Shown one piece after another: positions 8,275 to 14,806 of a DNA stretch of 58,288 nt. Below the pieces are notes generated by a model. That model was given only the letters and a program-made list of their open reading frames with translations. It searched no databases and was not told where the DNA came from. Within the stretch, counting starts at the first letter, position 1. Each line of letters opens with the position of its first letter. The DNA is taken from IMG/VR virus record IMGVR_UViG_3300023174_000192, positions 1 to 58,288 of that record; one strand, written 5' to 3'. This DNA is from a virus. The position numbers and the translations under genes are program-made.

Positions 8275-8523
8275 TTATTTTTTAACGACTTCCAGTGATT
8301 TTTCTGACATGGTGTGAGAAATAACGAGATCCCCTGCAATTTGGAGTGCGACTTGTAGCCTGATGTGGTCAGGCATTGCTGGACCACTGGCGTATTGATT
8401 TTCACCCCACTCGTTATTCCACTCTGCGTAGGTAAGATAATGATTACCTGTTTCTTTTGGAGAGAGGTCAAATTCAATGAGAGTGATTTCGCATTTAAAT
8501 TTAGTTGGATTTTGGTATTTCAT
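8275..8523 (-). CDS. Hypothetical protein
   Basis: 82 residues from the ATG at 8523, preceded by AAAGG; an upstream start at 8562 would overlap the previous gene. Begins MKYQNPTKFKCEITLIEFD and ends LVISHTMSEKSLEVVKK; soluble, no motif recognised. Last gene of the early operon, directly before the terminator. Confidence 0.65.
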   Translation of the reverse strand: MKYQNPTKFKCEITLIEFDLSPKETGNHYLTYAEWNNEWGENQYASGPAMPDHIRLQVALQIAGDLVISHTMSEKSLEVVKK

Positions 8524-8534
8524 ATCGCGAGCCT

Positions 8535-8963
8535 TTACACGGTTGGATTTATGAAGAACCAAGCGGCGACGGAGGGACCGAATACCCCTATGACTTTATT
8601 GGTGTGACCGTCGTAAATTTTGACATCTTTCTCTCCGCCGTGTGCCAACACCCTGTCGGTAACCACTTCCATCGCTTCACTAAGTTCTTCACAGCCTACA
8701 GTGTCGTAGTACTTAGCCTCTGTCTCCACGATGTACTTGGGCAATGGTTGCTCTTCCGCTTTATCAAATTCTTGTATAAAGTCGGAGTAATCCCAGTTAG
8801 TGACCCTTTGGAATATCGCTGCCAGATCTTCTGGGGTGTTATTACGGCTGACGTCCCCAAGGATGTTACCGTCCATGAGGAGAGCGACTTCTGTTGTGTC
8901 GTGCGTATCTGGCACTAGGCTCAGTTCTGCGCCCCTAGTCAGTCTGATTTTAAGCTGTTGCAT
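8535..8963 (-). CDS. Hypothetical protein
   Basis: 142 residues from the ATG at 8963 (AAGGA upstream), overlapping the preceding gene by 14 nt. Begins MQQLKIRLTRGAELSLV. Acidic middle (TNWDYSDFIQEFDKAEEQPL); no membrane segment and no recognised family. Part of the promoter-P1 operon that ends at 8246. Confidence 0.65.
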   Translation of the reverse strand: MQQLKIRLTRGAELSLVPDTHDTTEVALLMDGNILGDVSRNNTPEDLAAIFQRVTNWDYSDFIQEFDKAEEQPLPKYIVETEAKYYDTVGCEELSEAMEVVTDRVLAHGGEKDVKIYDGHTNKVIGVFGPSVAAWFFINPTV

Positions 8964-9162
8964 GGTAACCGTCCTTGTCGTAGGTTTCAATTAGAATCTC
9001 AAGACCTTTATTGGTAATATGAGACATATCCTGCGTAATACGCTCTTGTAGATAACGCTGGAGATCGTGCACATTAAGTGTCTGTATGTACTCGGCATCC
9101 TGCATACTAAGAGTACGCAGTAACTCGTTGCGATGGCGAGCTTCAAATACTTTGTCTTCCAT
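8950..9162 (-). CDS. Small helical hypothetical protein
   Basis: 70 residues. The ATG at 9162 overlaps the stop of the preceding tiny membrane gene (TGATG), which decides the start. Charged and helical, e.g. RHRNELLRTLSMQDAEYI and LQRYLQERITQDM. Function unknown. Confidence 0.6.
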   Translation of the reverse strand: MEDKVFEARHRNELLRTLSMQDAEYIQTLNVHDLQRYLQERITQDMSHITNKGLEILIETYDKDGYHATA

Positions 9163-9260
9163 CACACCATACTCCACACGATAATTGCTGCGATAAAGCA
9201 GGCGATGCCTACTAGTTCAAACAGATCTTCCAAAAAGTTTACGACGAATTGCTTAATCAT
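9162..9260 (-). CDS. Tiny single-span membrane protein (32 aa)
   Basis: Reads MIKQFVVNFLEDLFELVGIA then CFIAAIIVWSMV: a short amphipathic N-terminus and one hydrophobic span of ~16 residues. The ATG overlaps the upstream stop as ATGA and the stop overlaps the next start as TGATG, so it is placed exactly between two coupled genes. Too short for standard gene callers. Function unknown; small phage membrane peptides can affect host membrane enzymes or superinfection. Confidence 0.65.
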   Translation of the reverse strand: MIKQFVVNFLEDLFELVGIACFIAAIIVWSMV

Positions 9261-9502
9261 GCCGCCACCTCGTCACTTACAAACAAAGCTGGCATACCGT
9301 CTTCAATGCAGATTTGGTTAAACCATTCTGCGTAGTCTGCCCAGTCTGGCTCTTTGCCACCAGCTTTCCACAGGGCTGTTTCTTCTTTAACCATTGCCAT
9401 TGGTTCATGCAGCTCGCACTGCATCCAGTCGGACATATCGTCAAAGTGCATACGCAGGATGCGATAAGCCATTGTGAATTCTTGGTAAGACATCTTGGTC
9501 AT
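9257..9502 (-). CDS. Hypothetical protein, first gene after promoter P1
   Basis: 81 residues, ATG at 9502 with AAAGGG upstream (a second ATG at 9493 is possible). Trp/Met-rich and acidic: MHFDDMSDWMQCELHEPMAM, EPDWADYAEWFNQ. No family recognised. It follows promoter P1 by ~40 nt and is coupled by ATGA to the tiny membrane gene downstream. Confidence 0.65.
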   Translation of the reverse strand: MTKMSYQEFTMAYRILRMHFDDMSDWMQCELHEPMAMVKEETALWKAGGKEPDWADYAEWFNQICIEDGMPALFVSDEVAA

Positions 9503-9544
9503 TGGTCGGCCCTTTCTGTGGCTCAGACATTTATTTACAATACC

Positions 9545-9587
9545 AGTATAGCTGTAGATATTGCCCTGACAATCACTATTTTGTCAA
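9545..9587 (-). promoter_or_regulatory. Promoter P1 of the shared early-promoter family
   Basis: Minus strand: box TTGACAAAATAGT (9587-9575), -35 TTGTCA (9572-9567), 16-bp spacer, -10 TATACT (9550-9545), then GGTA. Box-to-(-35) offset is 15 nt, as in the other members. It overlaps the last bases of the 9584-9757 gene. Confidence 0.75.
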
Positions 9588-9757
9588 GTAATTATCTCGA
9601 GTTCGTAACTATAGAATTTGACAATTTTAGTATTGATTTTCACATGGATTTTGGCGGCGATCTTCACCACCGTGCCTTTTTCGTTGGAGAGGGTGGAGAC
9701 CGAAGTCCCCACCTTGAAAATACGGAAGCTCCCGTTAGGGTCACGGTCAAAGGCCAC
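9584..9757 (-). CDS. Small protein with GTG start
   Basis: 57 residues. I place the start at the GTG at 9757 because GGGAGGAG lies just upstream and it overlaps the preceding gene by only 11 nt. Begins MAFDRDPNGSFRIFKVGTSV and continues with NEKGTVVKIAAK, reminiscent of a small beta-barrel with a G-x-V turn (KOW-like), but this is a guess. Basic C-terminal half. Its last codons overlap the P1 upstream box. Confidence 0.55.
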   Translation of the reverse strand: MAFDRDPNGSFRIFKVGTSVSTLSNEKGTVVKIAAKIHVKINTKIVKFYSYELEIIT

Positions 9758-10049
9758 TGACGCTCCTCCCAAACAGCTTTTCAAGTGTTTCGTACCGCCC
9801 GTAGGCAGACCAGCACTTGAAGTCAGCACTGCCTTTCCAGTCCCAAATGGCGCAGATGTCACCATCTATTTTAAAGGACCAGCTCCACCGCACTTTATCT
9901 TCATCGTCACTGACATTAGGCTCAAAGCCTATTGCCTTCACCATCATGGGGTAGTCGTACCCTACGATGCTGTGGGTTTTGCTACTCAGTATGGGGTGGT
10001 CACATACTTCAATAGCGGGTTTTTTGCGAAACATCAATACCGTGTTCAT
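9747..10049 (-). CDS. Hypothetical protein
   Basis: 100 residues from the ATG at 10049, which has AAGGGG 6 nt upstream; earlier in-frame ATGs lack this. Begins MNTVLMFRKKPAIEVCDHPI. Trp-rich C-terminal half (WSWSFKIDGDICAIWDW) suggests a compact beta fold. Function unknown. Confidence 0.65.
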   Translation of the reverse strand: MNTVLMFRKKPAIEVCDHPILSSKTHSIVGYDYPMMVKAIGFEPNVSDDEDKVRWSWSFKIDGDICAIWDWKGSADFKCWSAYGRYETLEKLFGRSVSGL

Positions 10050-10059
10050 GTTCATCCCC

Positions 10060-10425
10060 TTAAATGTCAATGGTTATTCTTGCGCCGTTGAGGGTATCGC
10101 GGATTTTGTCTGTGATACCATCTTCCGAAGCTGACTCTTCAAGGTTGTCAAGCCTGCTTTCAGTGTCCGCAACTTTGTCGTCTAGTGTAGAAAAGTCTTC
10201 TTCTAGCCTAGCTGTGCGCTCGTCAAGAATTTGCAGGCTGCTCGTTATGTTTTCAATACCTTGTAGTCCGTCAAACAAAAGCTCAAAGCGGCGCAAGCGG
10301 TTTTCTAGTTTTTCTATTTGTTCGGCTTGAGAAACAGTTTTATCTACCAGCGTACTGAAATACCGGACGGTGTTGGATATGCTGTACTCAAACTGTTCAC
10401 TTAACTTTTCATTGATGTCGGTCAT
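10060..10425 (-). CDS. Coiled-coil hypothetical protein
   Basis: 121 residues from the ATG at 10425, preceded by AGGAGAG; the start overlaps the stop of the 23-aa membrane gene as ATGA. Residues ~30-100 are heptad-like (EQIEKLENRLRRFELLFDGL, LDERTARLEEDFSTLDDKV, ESRLDNLEES), so an elongated trimeric or dimeric coiled coil is expected. No catalytic motif. Function unknown. Confidence 0.7.
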   Translation of the reverse strand: MTDINEKLSEQFEYSISNTVRYFSTLVDKTVSQAEQIEKLENRLRRFELLFDGLQGIENITSSLQILDERTARLEEDFSTLDDKVADTESRLDNLEESASEDGITDKIRDTLNGARITIDI

Positions 10426-10493
10426 TTCCACTCTCCTGAAAAAACATAGCTGACTACGATAAATATGGCGACTGCCACTACTAGTCCGTGCAT
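10422..10493 (-). CDS. Tiny membrane peptide (23 aa)
   Basis: Reads MHGLVVAVAIFIVVSYVFSG then EWK: one hydrophobic span almost end to end. AAGGA lies 9 nt before the ATG and the stop overlaps the next start (ATGA). Second of several such peptides in this operon. Function unknown. Confidence 0.6.
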   Translation of the reverse strand: MHGLVVAVAIFIVVSYVFSGEWK

Positions 10494-10505
10494 GGTTGAA
10501 GTTCC

Positions 10506-10838
10506 TTAGGTATGGATGGACCATTCGTGGTTTTCGCCATCACTGACCATGCGGACACTAAGGTTGTCTTTAGTTTGTGATGTGCCGTGATAAATTAGGC
10601 CACCGTTGAGCAAACGGCCTGTTTTATCGCTGATGGCCCAACCAAAACTATACTCTGCCCAGTCCTTGCCAATGGACAAGGTTACTTCTTCATGGCGAGG
10701 ATTGTGTGCGTAGTTTGCAGCTAGAAACGTAAGTCTAGACCATGCCTTGCTGAATTGGTCGTAAGCATCAACAGTTTCTGCAAAGCTACGAACATCGTGG
10801 AGATGTTCTAGGTCATGGATAACTACATTGCATTTCAT
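10506..10838 (-). CDS. Hypothetical protein, first gene after promoter P2
   Basis: 110 residues; AAAGGAG upstream of the ATG at 10838 is a strong site. Begins MKCNVVIHDLEHLHDV; contains YSFGWAISDKTGRLLNGG. Soluble, unrecognised. Preceded by promoter P2. Confidence 0.65.
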   Translation of the reverse strand: MKCNVVIHDLEHLHDVRSFAETVDAYDQFSKAWSRLTFLAANYAHNPRHEEVTLSIGKDWAEYSFGWAISDKTGRLLNGGLIYHGTSQTKDNLSVRMVSDGENHEWSIHT

Positions 10839-10880
10839 AACGAGGCTCCTTTCTACGAGCTAATACCAGTAACAAACCCT

Positions 10881-10923
10881 ATAGTAATGTATGACTTACT
10901 ACAGACAACAGTTATTTTATCTT
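10881..10923 (-). promoter_or_regulatory. Promoter P2 of the shared early-promoter family
   Basis: Minus strand: box AAGATAAAATAAC (10923-10911), -35 TTGTCT (10908-10903), 16-bp spacer, -10 TACTAT (10886-10881) followed by AGGG. Spacing matches P1 exactly (box start to -10 start 37 nt). Confidence 0.7.
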
Positions 10924-11108
10924 TATTTTTCAGTATTTTCTCGTTTGTATCGCCGTGCTTTATCAAATCCTTCGTGCACACATTCTTCGCAGATAATACC
11001 GATGTGATTTGTGTGCTCTAACACGGTGAGTTCTACGCAGAGTGCGATTTTCTGACAGCGTTCACACTCTTCGTCTACGTAAAAGAAGAAAGGAAGTTCT
11101 TTAGCCAT
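10923..11108 (-). CDS. Small zinc-finger-like protein
   Basis: 61 residues from the ATG at 11108, which overlaps the stop of the GcrA-like gene (TAATG). Two CxxC pairs (ECERCQ near residue 15 and CEECVHEG near 45) with a basic C-terminus (KARRYKRENTEK) suggest a one-zinc ribbon that may bind nucleic acid or protein. No specific family assigned. Confidence 0.65.
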   Translation of the reverse strand: MAKELPFFFYVDEECERCQKIALCVELTVLEHTNHIGIICEECVHEGFDKARRYKRENTEK

Positions 11109-11569
11109 TAGAGGATATTCTTTCTGAATACGATATCTCTGTGAGTTTGACACCAGCTCCCGAACCCGACAACTGACTCTCCACAGCAGATTGTATCTTT
11201 TCCTTGGGTCTCTCCTATCACATAGGAACATTCAAAACCTGCCCTGCGATAAATGAGCTTTACATAACTACCCTCTCTCTCTTTGAGCGGTGAGGCCATT
11301 GCAAAGTCAATTCCTGTTTCAGGCTCGATGGGAGATCGTATAATTTTCCCAAGACGAGGCACGGCTTTGGGAGCGACTTTTTTCGGGCGAGAGACAGCAG
11401 ACATAACATTTACACGGGTGAATGCCTGCTTACCACGAGCCCTAAACAACATGCCTATCACGCTGTTGCGAGTTCTCCCTAACCTTTGGGCTATAGCAGC
11501 AGCAGTAGCCCCGCGTTTGGACTCTTCGATGGCAAAGATACGGTCCTCGACACTCCAATCATTATACAT
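11108..11569 (-). CDS. gcrA: GcrA-family cell-cycle regulator homologue
   Basis: 153 residues from the ATG at 11569, which has GGAGG 5 nt upstream. The N-terminus (DWSVEDRIFAIEESKRG, then AAAIAQRLGRTRNSVIGMLF) matches the GcrA helix-turn-helix. The C-terminus (CSYVIGE, CCGESVVGFGSWCQTHR) matches the GcrA sigma-interacting region with its Cys/His pattern. In Caulobacter and relatives GcrA binds sigma-70 and activates promoters carrying methylated GANTC sites. A phage copy could redirect host transcription or serve phage promoters; this is inference. The family is essentially alphaproteobacterial, which points to the host. Confidence 0.85.
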   Translation of the reverse strand: MYNDWSVEDRIFAIEESKRGATAAAIAQRLGRTRNSVIGMLFRARGKQAFTRVNVMSAVSRPKKVAPKAVPRLGKIIRSPIEPETGIDFAMASPLKEREGSYVKLIYRRAGFECSYVIGETQGKDTICCGESVVGFGSWCQTHRDIVFRKNIL

Positions 11570-11795
11570 GGTGTCCTCCATTAAACAGTTCGTGCACAGA
11601 GTGGGCAATTTGTTCTTCTAACTTGTTGTGTTTGATTTCCTCGCCTACTTCCATTTCCAGCAGCTTTTTGAACTTCCGCCGAGCGAGGATTTCTGCCACA
11701 GCATACAGATCTTGTGTTTCTTGGTCCCTACGGATGTCCGCTCCAGCGGTTTCAATTTGCACCCATCTATAAGCAGCTTCTAACAGTGCACTCAT
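11562..11795 (-). CDS. Hypothetical protein
   Basis: 77 residues, ATGA-coupled to the gene upstream and overlapping the GcrA-like start by 8 nt. Helical and charged (AVAEILARRKFKKLLEMEVG), His-rich end (HELFNGGHHV). Unknown. Confidence 0.6.
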   Translation of the reverse strand: MSALLEAAYRWVQIETAGADIRRDQETQDLYAVAEILARRKFKKLLEMEVGEEIKHNKLEEQIAHSVHELFNGGHHV

Positions 11796-12004
11796 TTTCT
11801 TTCTCCTGTTTCCCTTGTTTGGTCCATTGAAATATTTTCTTGTAGCCTGACTTTTGGGTTAGGCCATGTCCAGCACTCACCCGTGTCATCTTGAAAGCAT
11901 ACCCAGAGCAGATGGTGTTCCTGCCCATAGTCAATCAGGAAGTGGGCCTTGGCTGGGCCTTTGGGCGTGTCCATTGGGATGGTTGGGGTTAGCTGGATGA
12001 TCAC
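11792..12004 (-). CDS. Small conserved phage protein
   Basis: 70 residues, ATGA overlaps at both ends. The pattern IPMDTPKGPAKAHFLIDYG then HHLLWVCFQDDTGECWTWPN is one I recall from many phages of Alpha- and Betaproteobacteria, without known function. It forms a likely compact beta domain. Confidence 0.7.
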   Translation of the reverse strand: MIIQLTPTIPMDTPKGPAKAHFLIDYGQEHHLLWVCFQDDTGECWTWPNPKVRLQENISMDQTRETGERK

Positions 12005-12201
12005 TCAGTCAATTCCTTTATTTCATTTTGATATTTTTCTCTTGGGCCATTAACAGACGCAGGAGGAAGCCACTCAACTGCATCGGTGGCAATCTCAGCT
12101 AATCTTTTATTGGCTTCCCGCAACCGTTCAATCTCGTCAGCGGCCGCGTCAATGTCATATCTGCCTATGACGCAAAACCGCAACTTTTCAACAATGTCCA
12201 T
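12001..12201 (-). CDS. MDIVE-family small protein, copy 3
   Basis: 66 residues; the ATG at 12201 overlaps the previous stop (TGATG). Begins MDIVEKLRFCVIGRYDIDAA followed by ADEIERLRE, nearly the same first 30 residues as the gene at 12652-12855, then diverges. N-terminal module with a short coiled coil. Function unknown. Confidence 0.65.
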   Translation of the reverse strand: MDIVEKLRFCVIGRYDIDAAADEIERLREANKRLAEIATDAVEWLPPASVNGPREKYQNEIKELTE

Positions 12202-12425
12202 CACTTAGCCCCCCGTGCTTTCATCATGGCATCGGCAATCTTGTAAGACCACACCCCCCATTGATCAAATTGATCAGTGTCAAAGTATGTTCCAGACCGA
12301 GTGATTAACCCTGTTAGTGCCGCCATTGCTAACTTGTCGCGCAGGGCTTTGCGTTCTTGCTCTTTCTCCATCCGAAAACGCATTACTGCGGGATCAGCGT
12401 CCGCCATATCAATCATATGATCCAT
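12201..12425 (-). CDS. Small conserved phage protein
   Basis: 74 residues from the ATG at 12425 (TGATG with the gene before). The C-terminal part LRDKLAMAALTGLITRSG ... YKIADAMMKARG matches a small phage protein I recall from many phage and prophage genomes, usually seen near replication or recombination genes. Role unknown. Confidence 0.65.
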   Translation of the reverse strand: MDHMIDMADADPAVMRFRMEKEQERKALRDKLAMAALTGLITRSGTYFDTDQFDQWGVWSYKIADAMMKARGAK

Positions 12426-12652
12426 CACTTTTTCTCCGCTAGTGCTTCTATTGTTTTCCTCATCTCTTCGGGCAGTAAGGCGTAATCATCATCAGGAATA
12501 ACCATGTTCAATCTGATAACAATTTTCCGCAACCGTTCAATCTCGCCTAACAACCCATCGACAAGCACGTCTGGATGCAAAGCATAACTTCTTTTGTTTT
12601 CCATAGGTGGTCGGAAGGATAGGTATTTTTTTGCGTCGTCTACGGCACTCAT
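12425..12652 (-). CDS. Hypothetical protein
   Basis: 75 residues, ATG at 12652 in a TGATG overlap. MSAVDDAKKYLSFRPPMENK, then a helix LLGEIERLRKIVIRLN. The EIERLR element resembles the neighbouring MDIVE-family genes. Unknown function. Confidence 0.6.
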   Translation of the reverse strand: MSAVDDAKKYLSFRPPMENKRSYALHPDVLVDGLLGEIERLRKIVIRLNMVIPDDDYALLPEEMRKTIEALAEKK

Positions 12653-12855
12653 CACTCACCTCCCGTTGCTTTGGCGATGGCGGTTTTTGCTTTGGCGATG
12701 TCGTTTGCAGAAAGCTGATCATGCCAATGCACTATGTGTTTCAGTGCACCTAACAGCTCTGCTTTATCTTGGCGCAGCCGTTCAATCTCGTCAGCGGCAG
12801 CGTTGATGTCGTATCTGCCTGTAACGTAGAATCGTAACTTTTCAACAATGTCCAT
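12652..12855 (-). CDS. MDIVE-family small protein, copy 2
   Basis: 67 residues, ATG at 12855 (TGATG). MDIVEKLRFYVTGRYDINAA then ADEIERLRQ is nearly identical to the start of the 12001-12201 gene; the C-terminus (DIAKAKTAIAKATGGE) is different. A diverged tandem duplicate. Confidence 0.65.
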   Translation of the reverse strand: MDIVEKLRFYVTGRYDINAAADEIERLRQDKAELLGALKHIVHWHDQLSANDIAKAKTAIAKATGGE

Positions 12856-13031
12856 CACTTGCCTCCCAAGGCTTCACGAGCTCTTTCTTTGTAGTCATCT
12901 ACTGAATGGTAGGTGGTGCTTGCTAACTCACGCAATGCTTCCCGCAACCGTTCAATTTCTTCCCATGCTTCGCGGTGTAAAGGGTCTCCTAAAAACCCAT
13001 GCGAGTCTTTTAATACTTCAACGATGTCCAT
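12855..13031 (-). CDS. MDIVE-family small protein, copy 1
   Basis: 58 residues, ATG at 13031 with AAAGG upstream, stop coupled to the next gene (TGATG). MDIVEVLKDSHGFLGD, then EAWEEIERLREALRELAS: the same MDIVE start and EIERLRE helix as copies 2 and 3 with a different linker. Overlaps the end of the 49-aa membrane gene by 22 nt. Confidence 0.6.
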   Translation of the reverse strand: MDIVEVLKDSHGFLGDPLHREAWEEIERLREALRELASTTYHSVDDYKERAREALGGK

Positions 13032-13159
13032 TGGATTTTCCTTTCACACTTAGGCATACTAGCGACCTTGTCGACTACGGTTACGATGGTGAACGCTATA
13101 GAAATGGTGAACACTACAGCTACAGCCCCAAGGAAAAGTGTTTCAAAGATCCTAAACAT
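13010..13159 (-). CDS. Small single-span membrane protein (49 aa)
   Basis: Begins MFRIFETLFLGAVAVVFTIS and continues IAFTIVTVV: a hydrophobic span of ~23 residues, then a basic cytoplasm-type tail (MPKCERKIQWTSLKY). The ATG overlaps the preceding stop (TGATG) and has AAAGGA upstream. Overlaps the next gene by 22 nt in another frame. Function unknown. Confidence 0.6.
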   Translation of the reverse strand: MFRIFETLFLGAVAVVFTISIAFTIVTVVDKVASMPKCERKIQWTSLKY

Positions 13160-13470
13160 CACGAATCCTTTAACAGCTTAGGGGCGAAGGTCCGTGGCTC
13201 GTGTTTCTTTAGCCATTTAGCTTCGTACCCGTTAGGAGTGTAGTATGGATCGTATGCGAATTTGACTTGCATCCACATCTTTCCATCTTTGGTAGATTGA
13301 AGCGGAGCGTGGTGAAGGGAGTACTTTTTAGCCAGATCTGCCATTTCTTTATTGAACGGGACGTATATGTCCCCGTTGTAAATATCCATTGGCACACCTA
13401 GTTTAAGAGCTTCGGTGTAGAAAGTTTGTTCTGTTTCAAACTTACTGTCTGCTGATCGTTTTTTGGACAT
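13159..13470 (-). CDS. Hypothetical protein
   Basis: 103 residues from the ATG at 13470 (a GTG at 13482 is the alternative). Begins MSKKRSADSKFETEQTFYTE; aromatic-rich middle (VKFAYDPYYTPNGYEAKWL). No motif recognised. Confidence 0.6.
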   Translation of the reverse strand: MSKKRSADSKFETEQTFYTEALKLGVPMDIYNGDIYVPFNKEMADLAKKYSLHHAPLQSTKDGKMWMQVKFAYDPYYTPNGYEAKWLKKHEPRTFAPKLLKDS

Positions 13471-13478
13471 CCAGCCAC

Positions 13479-13550
13479 TCACGTTCGTGTGTACCCGATA
13501 TAGATAAAAATTAACAAAATAAGGATATAAACAATAGCGATTTGTACCAT
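13479..13550 (-). CDS. Tiny membrane peptide (23 aa)
   Basis: MVQIAIVYILILLIFIYIGY then TRT: almost wholly hydrophobic. The ribosome binding site (AAAAGGA) is 13 nt upstream, a long spacing, and a competing 17-codon frame starts just before, so this is the least certain of the tiny membrane genes. Confidence 0.42.
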   Translation of the reverse strand: MVQIAIVYILILLIFIYIGYTRT

Positions 13551-13560
13551 TGCTTTGGTA

Positions 13561-13926
13561 TCATCCTTTTGCATGTCCGTACTCCGCTATAAGTTTTTTC
13601 GTTTTCTTTTGATGTTCGGGGGTCATGTAGTACCCGTGCCCGTTGGAAGAGAGAATTTGGATGTCATGCGGTGCGAGTTTTTTCCTTATCCTGTGAATAA
13701 GGACTTTGGGCATCGAATAACTGTAGTGATCTTTCTGCCTGCCGTTAAGTGAAGCAAGCGCGTCTAAAGCATTGTTGGAAATTAAAATTCTTTCATACAA
13801 TGCTTTGAACACCGCATTTTCCTGCGGGGTTAATTCAAATATAATCGCCGCTACCTTGTCACCCCCTAGAGTTTCCTCTAGGGAGCGCAATTTCTCGCGG
13901 AGCAAATCTACTTCCGCTCTGGTCAT
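13561..13926 (-). CDS. OmpR/PhoB-type winged-helix protein without receiver domain
   Basis: 121 residues, ATGA-coupled to the gene upstream. LTPQENAVFKALYERILI, then MPKVLIHRIRKKLAPH and ILSSNGHGYYM follow the order of the Trans_reg_C fold: opening LT-x-QE, recognition helix HxxRxKL, and the G-GY wing. A short coiled N-terminus (LLREKLRSLEETLGG) replaces the receiver domain. Expected to bind DNA; a candidate phage regulator. Confidence 0.7.
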   Translation of the reverse strand: MTRAEVDLLREKLRSLEETLGGDKVAAIIFELTPQENAVFKALYERILISNNALDALASLNGRQKDHYSYSMPKVLIHRIRKKLAPHDIQILSSNGHGYYMTPEHQKKTKKLIAEYGHAKG

Positions 13927-14300
13927 GCAGGGTTTTCCCCATTGTTAGGAGCAAGTTTCTGGGCCATGTCCCGTATATCTTGGGTAAGGCGTTCTTCAAC
14001 TTCTGCTACAAACGATGGGCGACCGGATTTATCAACCACATCTGTTTTAGCATAGCCTCCAGCCAAGCTCGCAAGTGTGGCTAGGGTACTGTATGCCTGC
14101 AAATCGAGACGGTTCAAGGTCATTTGTGCTTCGGTAAAAGCCATTTGCATAATGACAATATCGTATTCTGTAACTTCTTTGCCTATTTTGACAGTGGCAC
14201 TGAGTGCTGCTTGCCGATACAGGTGATAGATACTGCCGTATGCTTCTGTGGTTTTGTTAATCCCACGGGCGGCTTCAGTTAGTACGTCTTGCATTTCCAT
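13923..14300 (-). CDS. Hypothetical helical protein
   Basis: 125 residues; the ATG at 14300 has AAAGGA upstream and overlaps the previous stop (TAATG). All-helical in appearance (AFTEAQMTLNRLDLQAYSTL). It loosely recalls dATP/dGTP-type or MazG-like helical phage proteins but no signature is visible. Function unknown. Confidence 0.65.
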   Translation of the reverse strand: MEMQDVLTEAARGINKTTEAYGSIYHLYRQAALSATVKIGKEVTEYDIVIMQMAFTEAQMTLNRLDLQAYSTLATLASLAGGYAKTDVVDKSGRPSFVAEVEERLTQDIRDMAQKLAPNNGENPA

Positions 14301-14806
14301 TAAATTAATCCTTTCGCTGCAAAGTCACTACGACCAGTTACGTCTTTGGCAAGGGACATCATTGCTTTTGTCCCTCTAGGTATGATGCCGCCCAGTTTTG
14401 CTACGAGTTCATAGCTAACGCTTGGCGGGACAAAAACAGTTTCATCTGTGCCTTCAACCACACCAAACATTATGGGATGCCCATTGACGCTGTGCCCATG
14501 ACGTTGAATAGCTACCAAATCCTCAACGAAAGTAGGTTTTGGCAGTCTATTAACTTGCACGGGGCTAGATTCAGCGCGGGTGAATTCGTGTTTAACAGGT
14601 GCATAGCCTATGTTTTCTATTTCTATTTCTATGCCGAGGTATTTTTGTAGCTTTTCAATGGAATACTCACTAGGGACGTTTTTAAACTTCAGCCATCCGT
14701 AAATGGTTGAAGTATCAAGGCCCGTCGCGTAAGTGAGCGGTTTAATCCCACCTGCCCTTTGTAGGGAAATAGCTATTATCATGAGTGGGGAGTCATTTAA
14801 TTTCAT
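14300..14806 (-). CDS. HTH DNA-binding protein
   Basis: 168 residues from the ATG at 14806 (GGAG upstream). Residues ~10-50 form a Cro/CI-like helix-turn-helix: QRAGGIKPLTYATGLDTSTI then YGWLKFKNVP. The rest (e.g. RHGHSVNGHPIMFGVVEGTD) is not recognised and has no LexA-type peptidase signature. A likely transcription regulator of the early region. Confidence 0.65.
   Translation of the reverse strand: MKLNDSPLMIIAISLQRAGGIKPLTYATGLDTSTIYGWLKFKNVPSEYSIEKLQKYLGIEIEIENIGYAPVKHEFTRAESSPVQVNRLPKPTFVEDLVAIQRHGHSVNGHPIMFGVVEGTDETVFVPPSVSYELVAKLGGIIPRGTKAMMSLAKDVTGRSDFAAKGLI

Noticed and set aside
12848-13243. 131-codon plus-strand frame over small genes
   Set aside because: Covers the tightly coupled minus-strand genes with good ribosome binding sites; no own start context.
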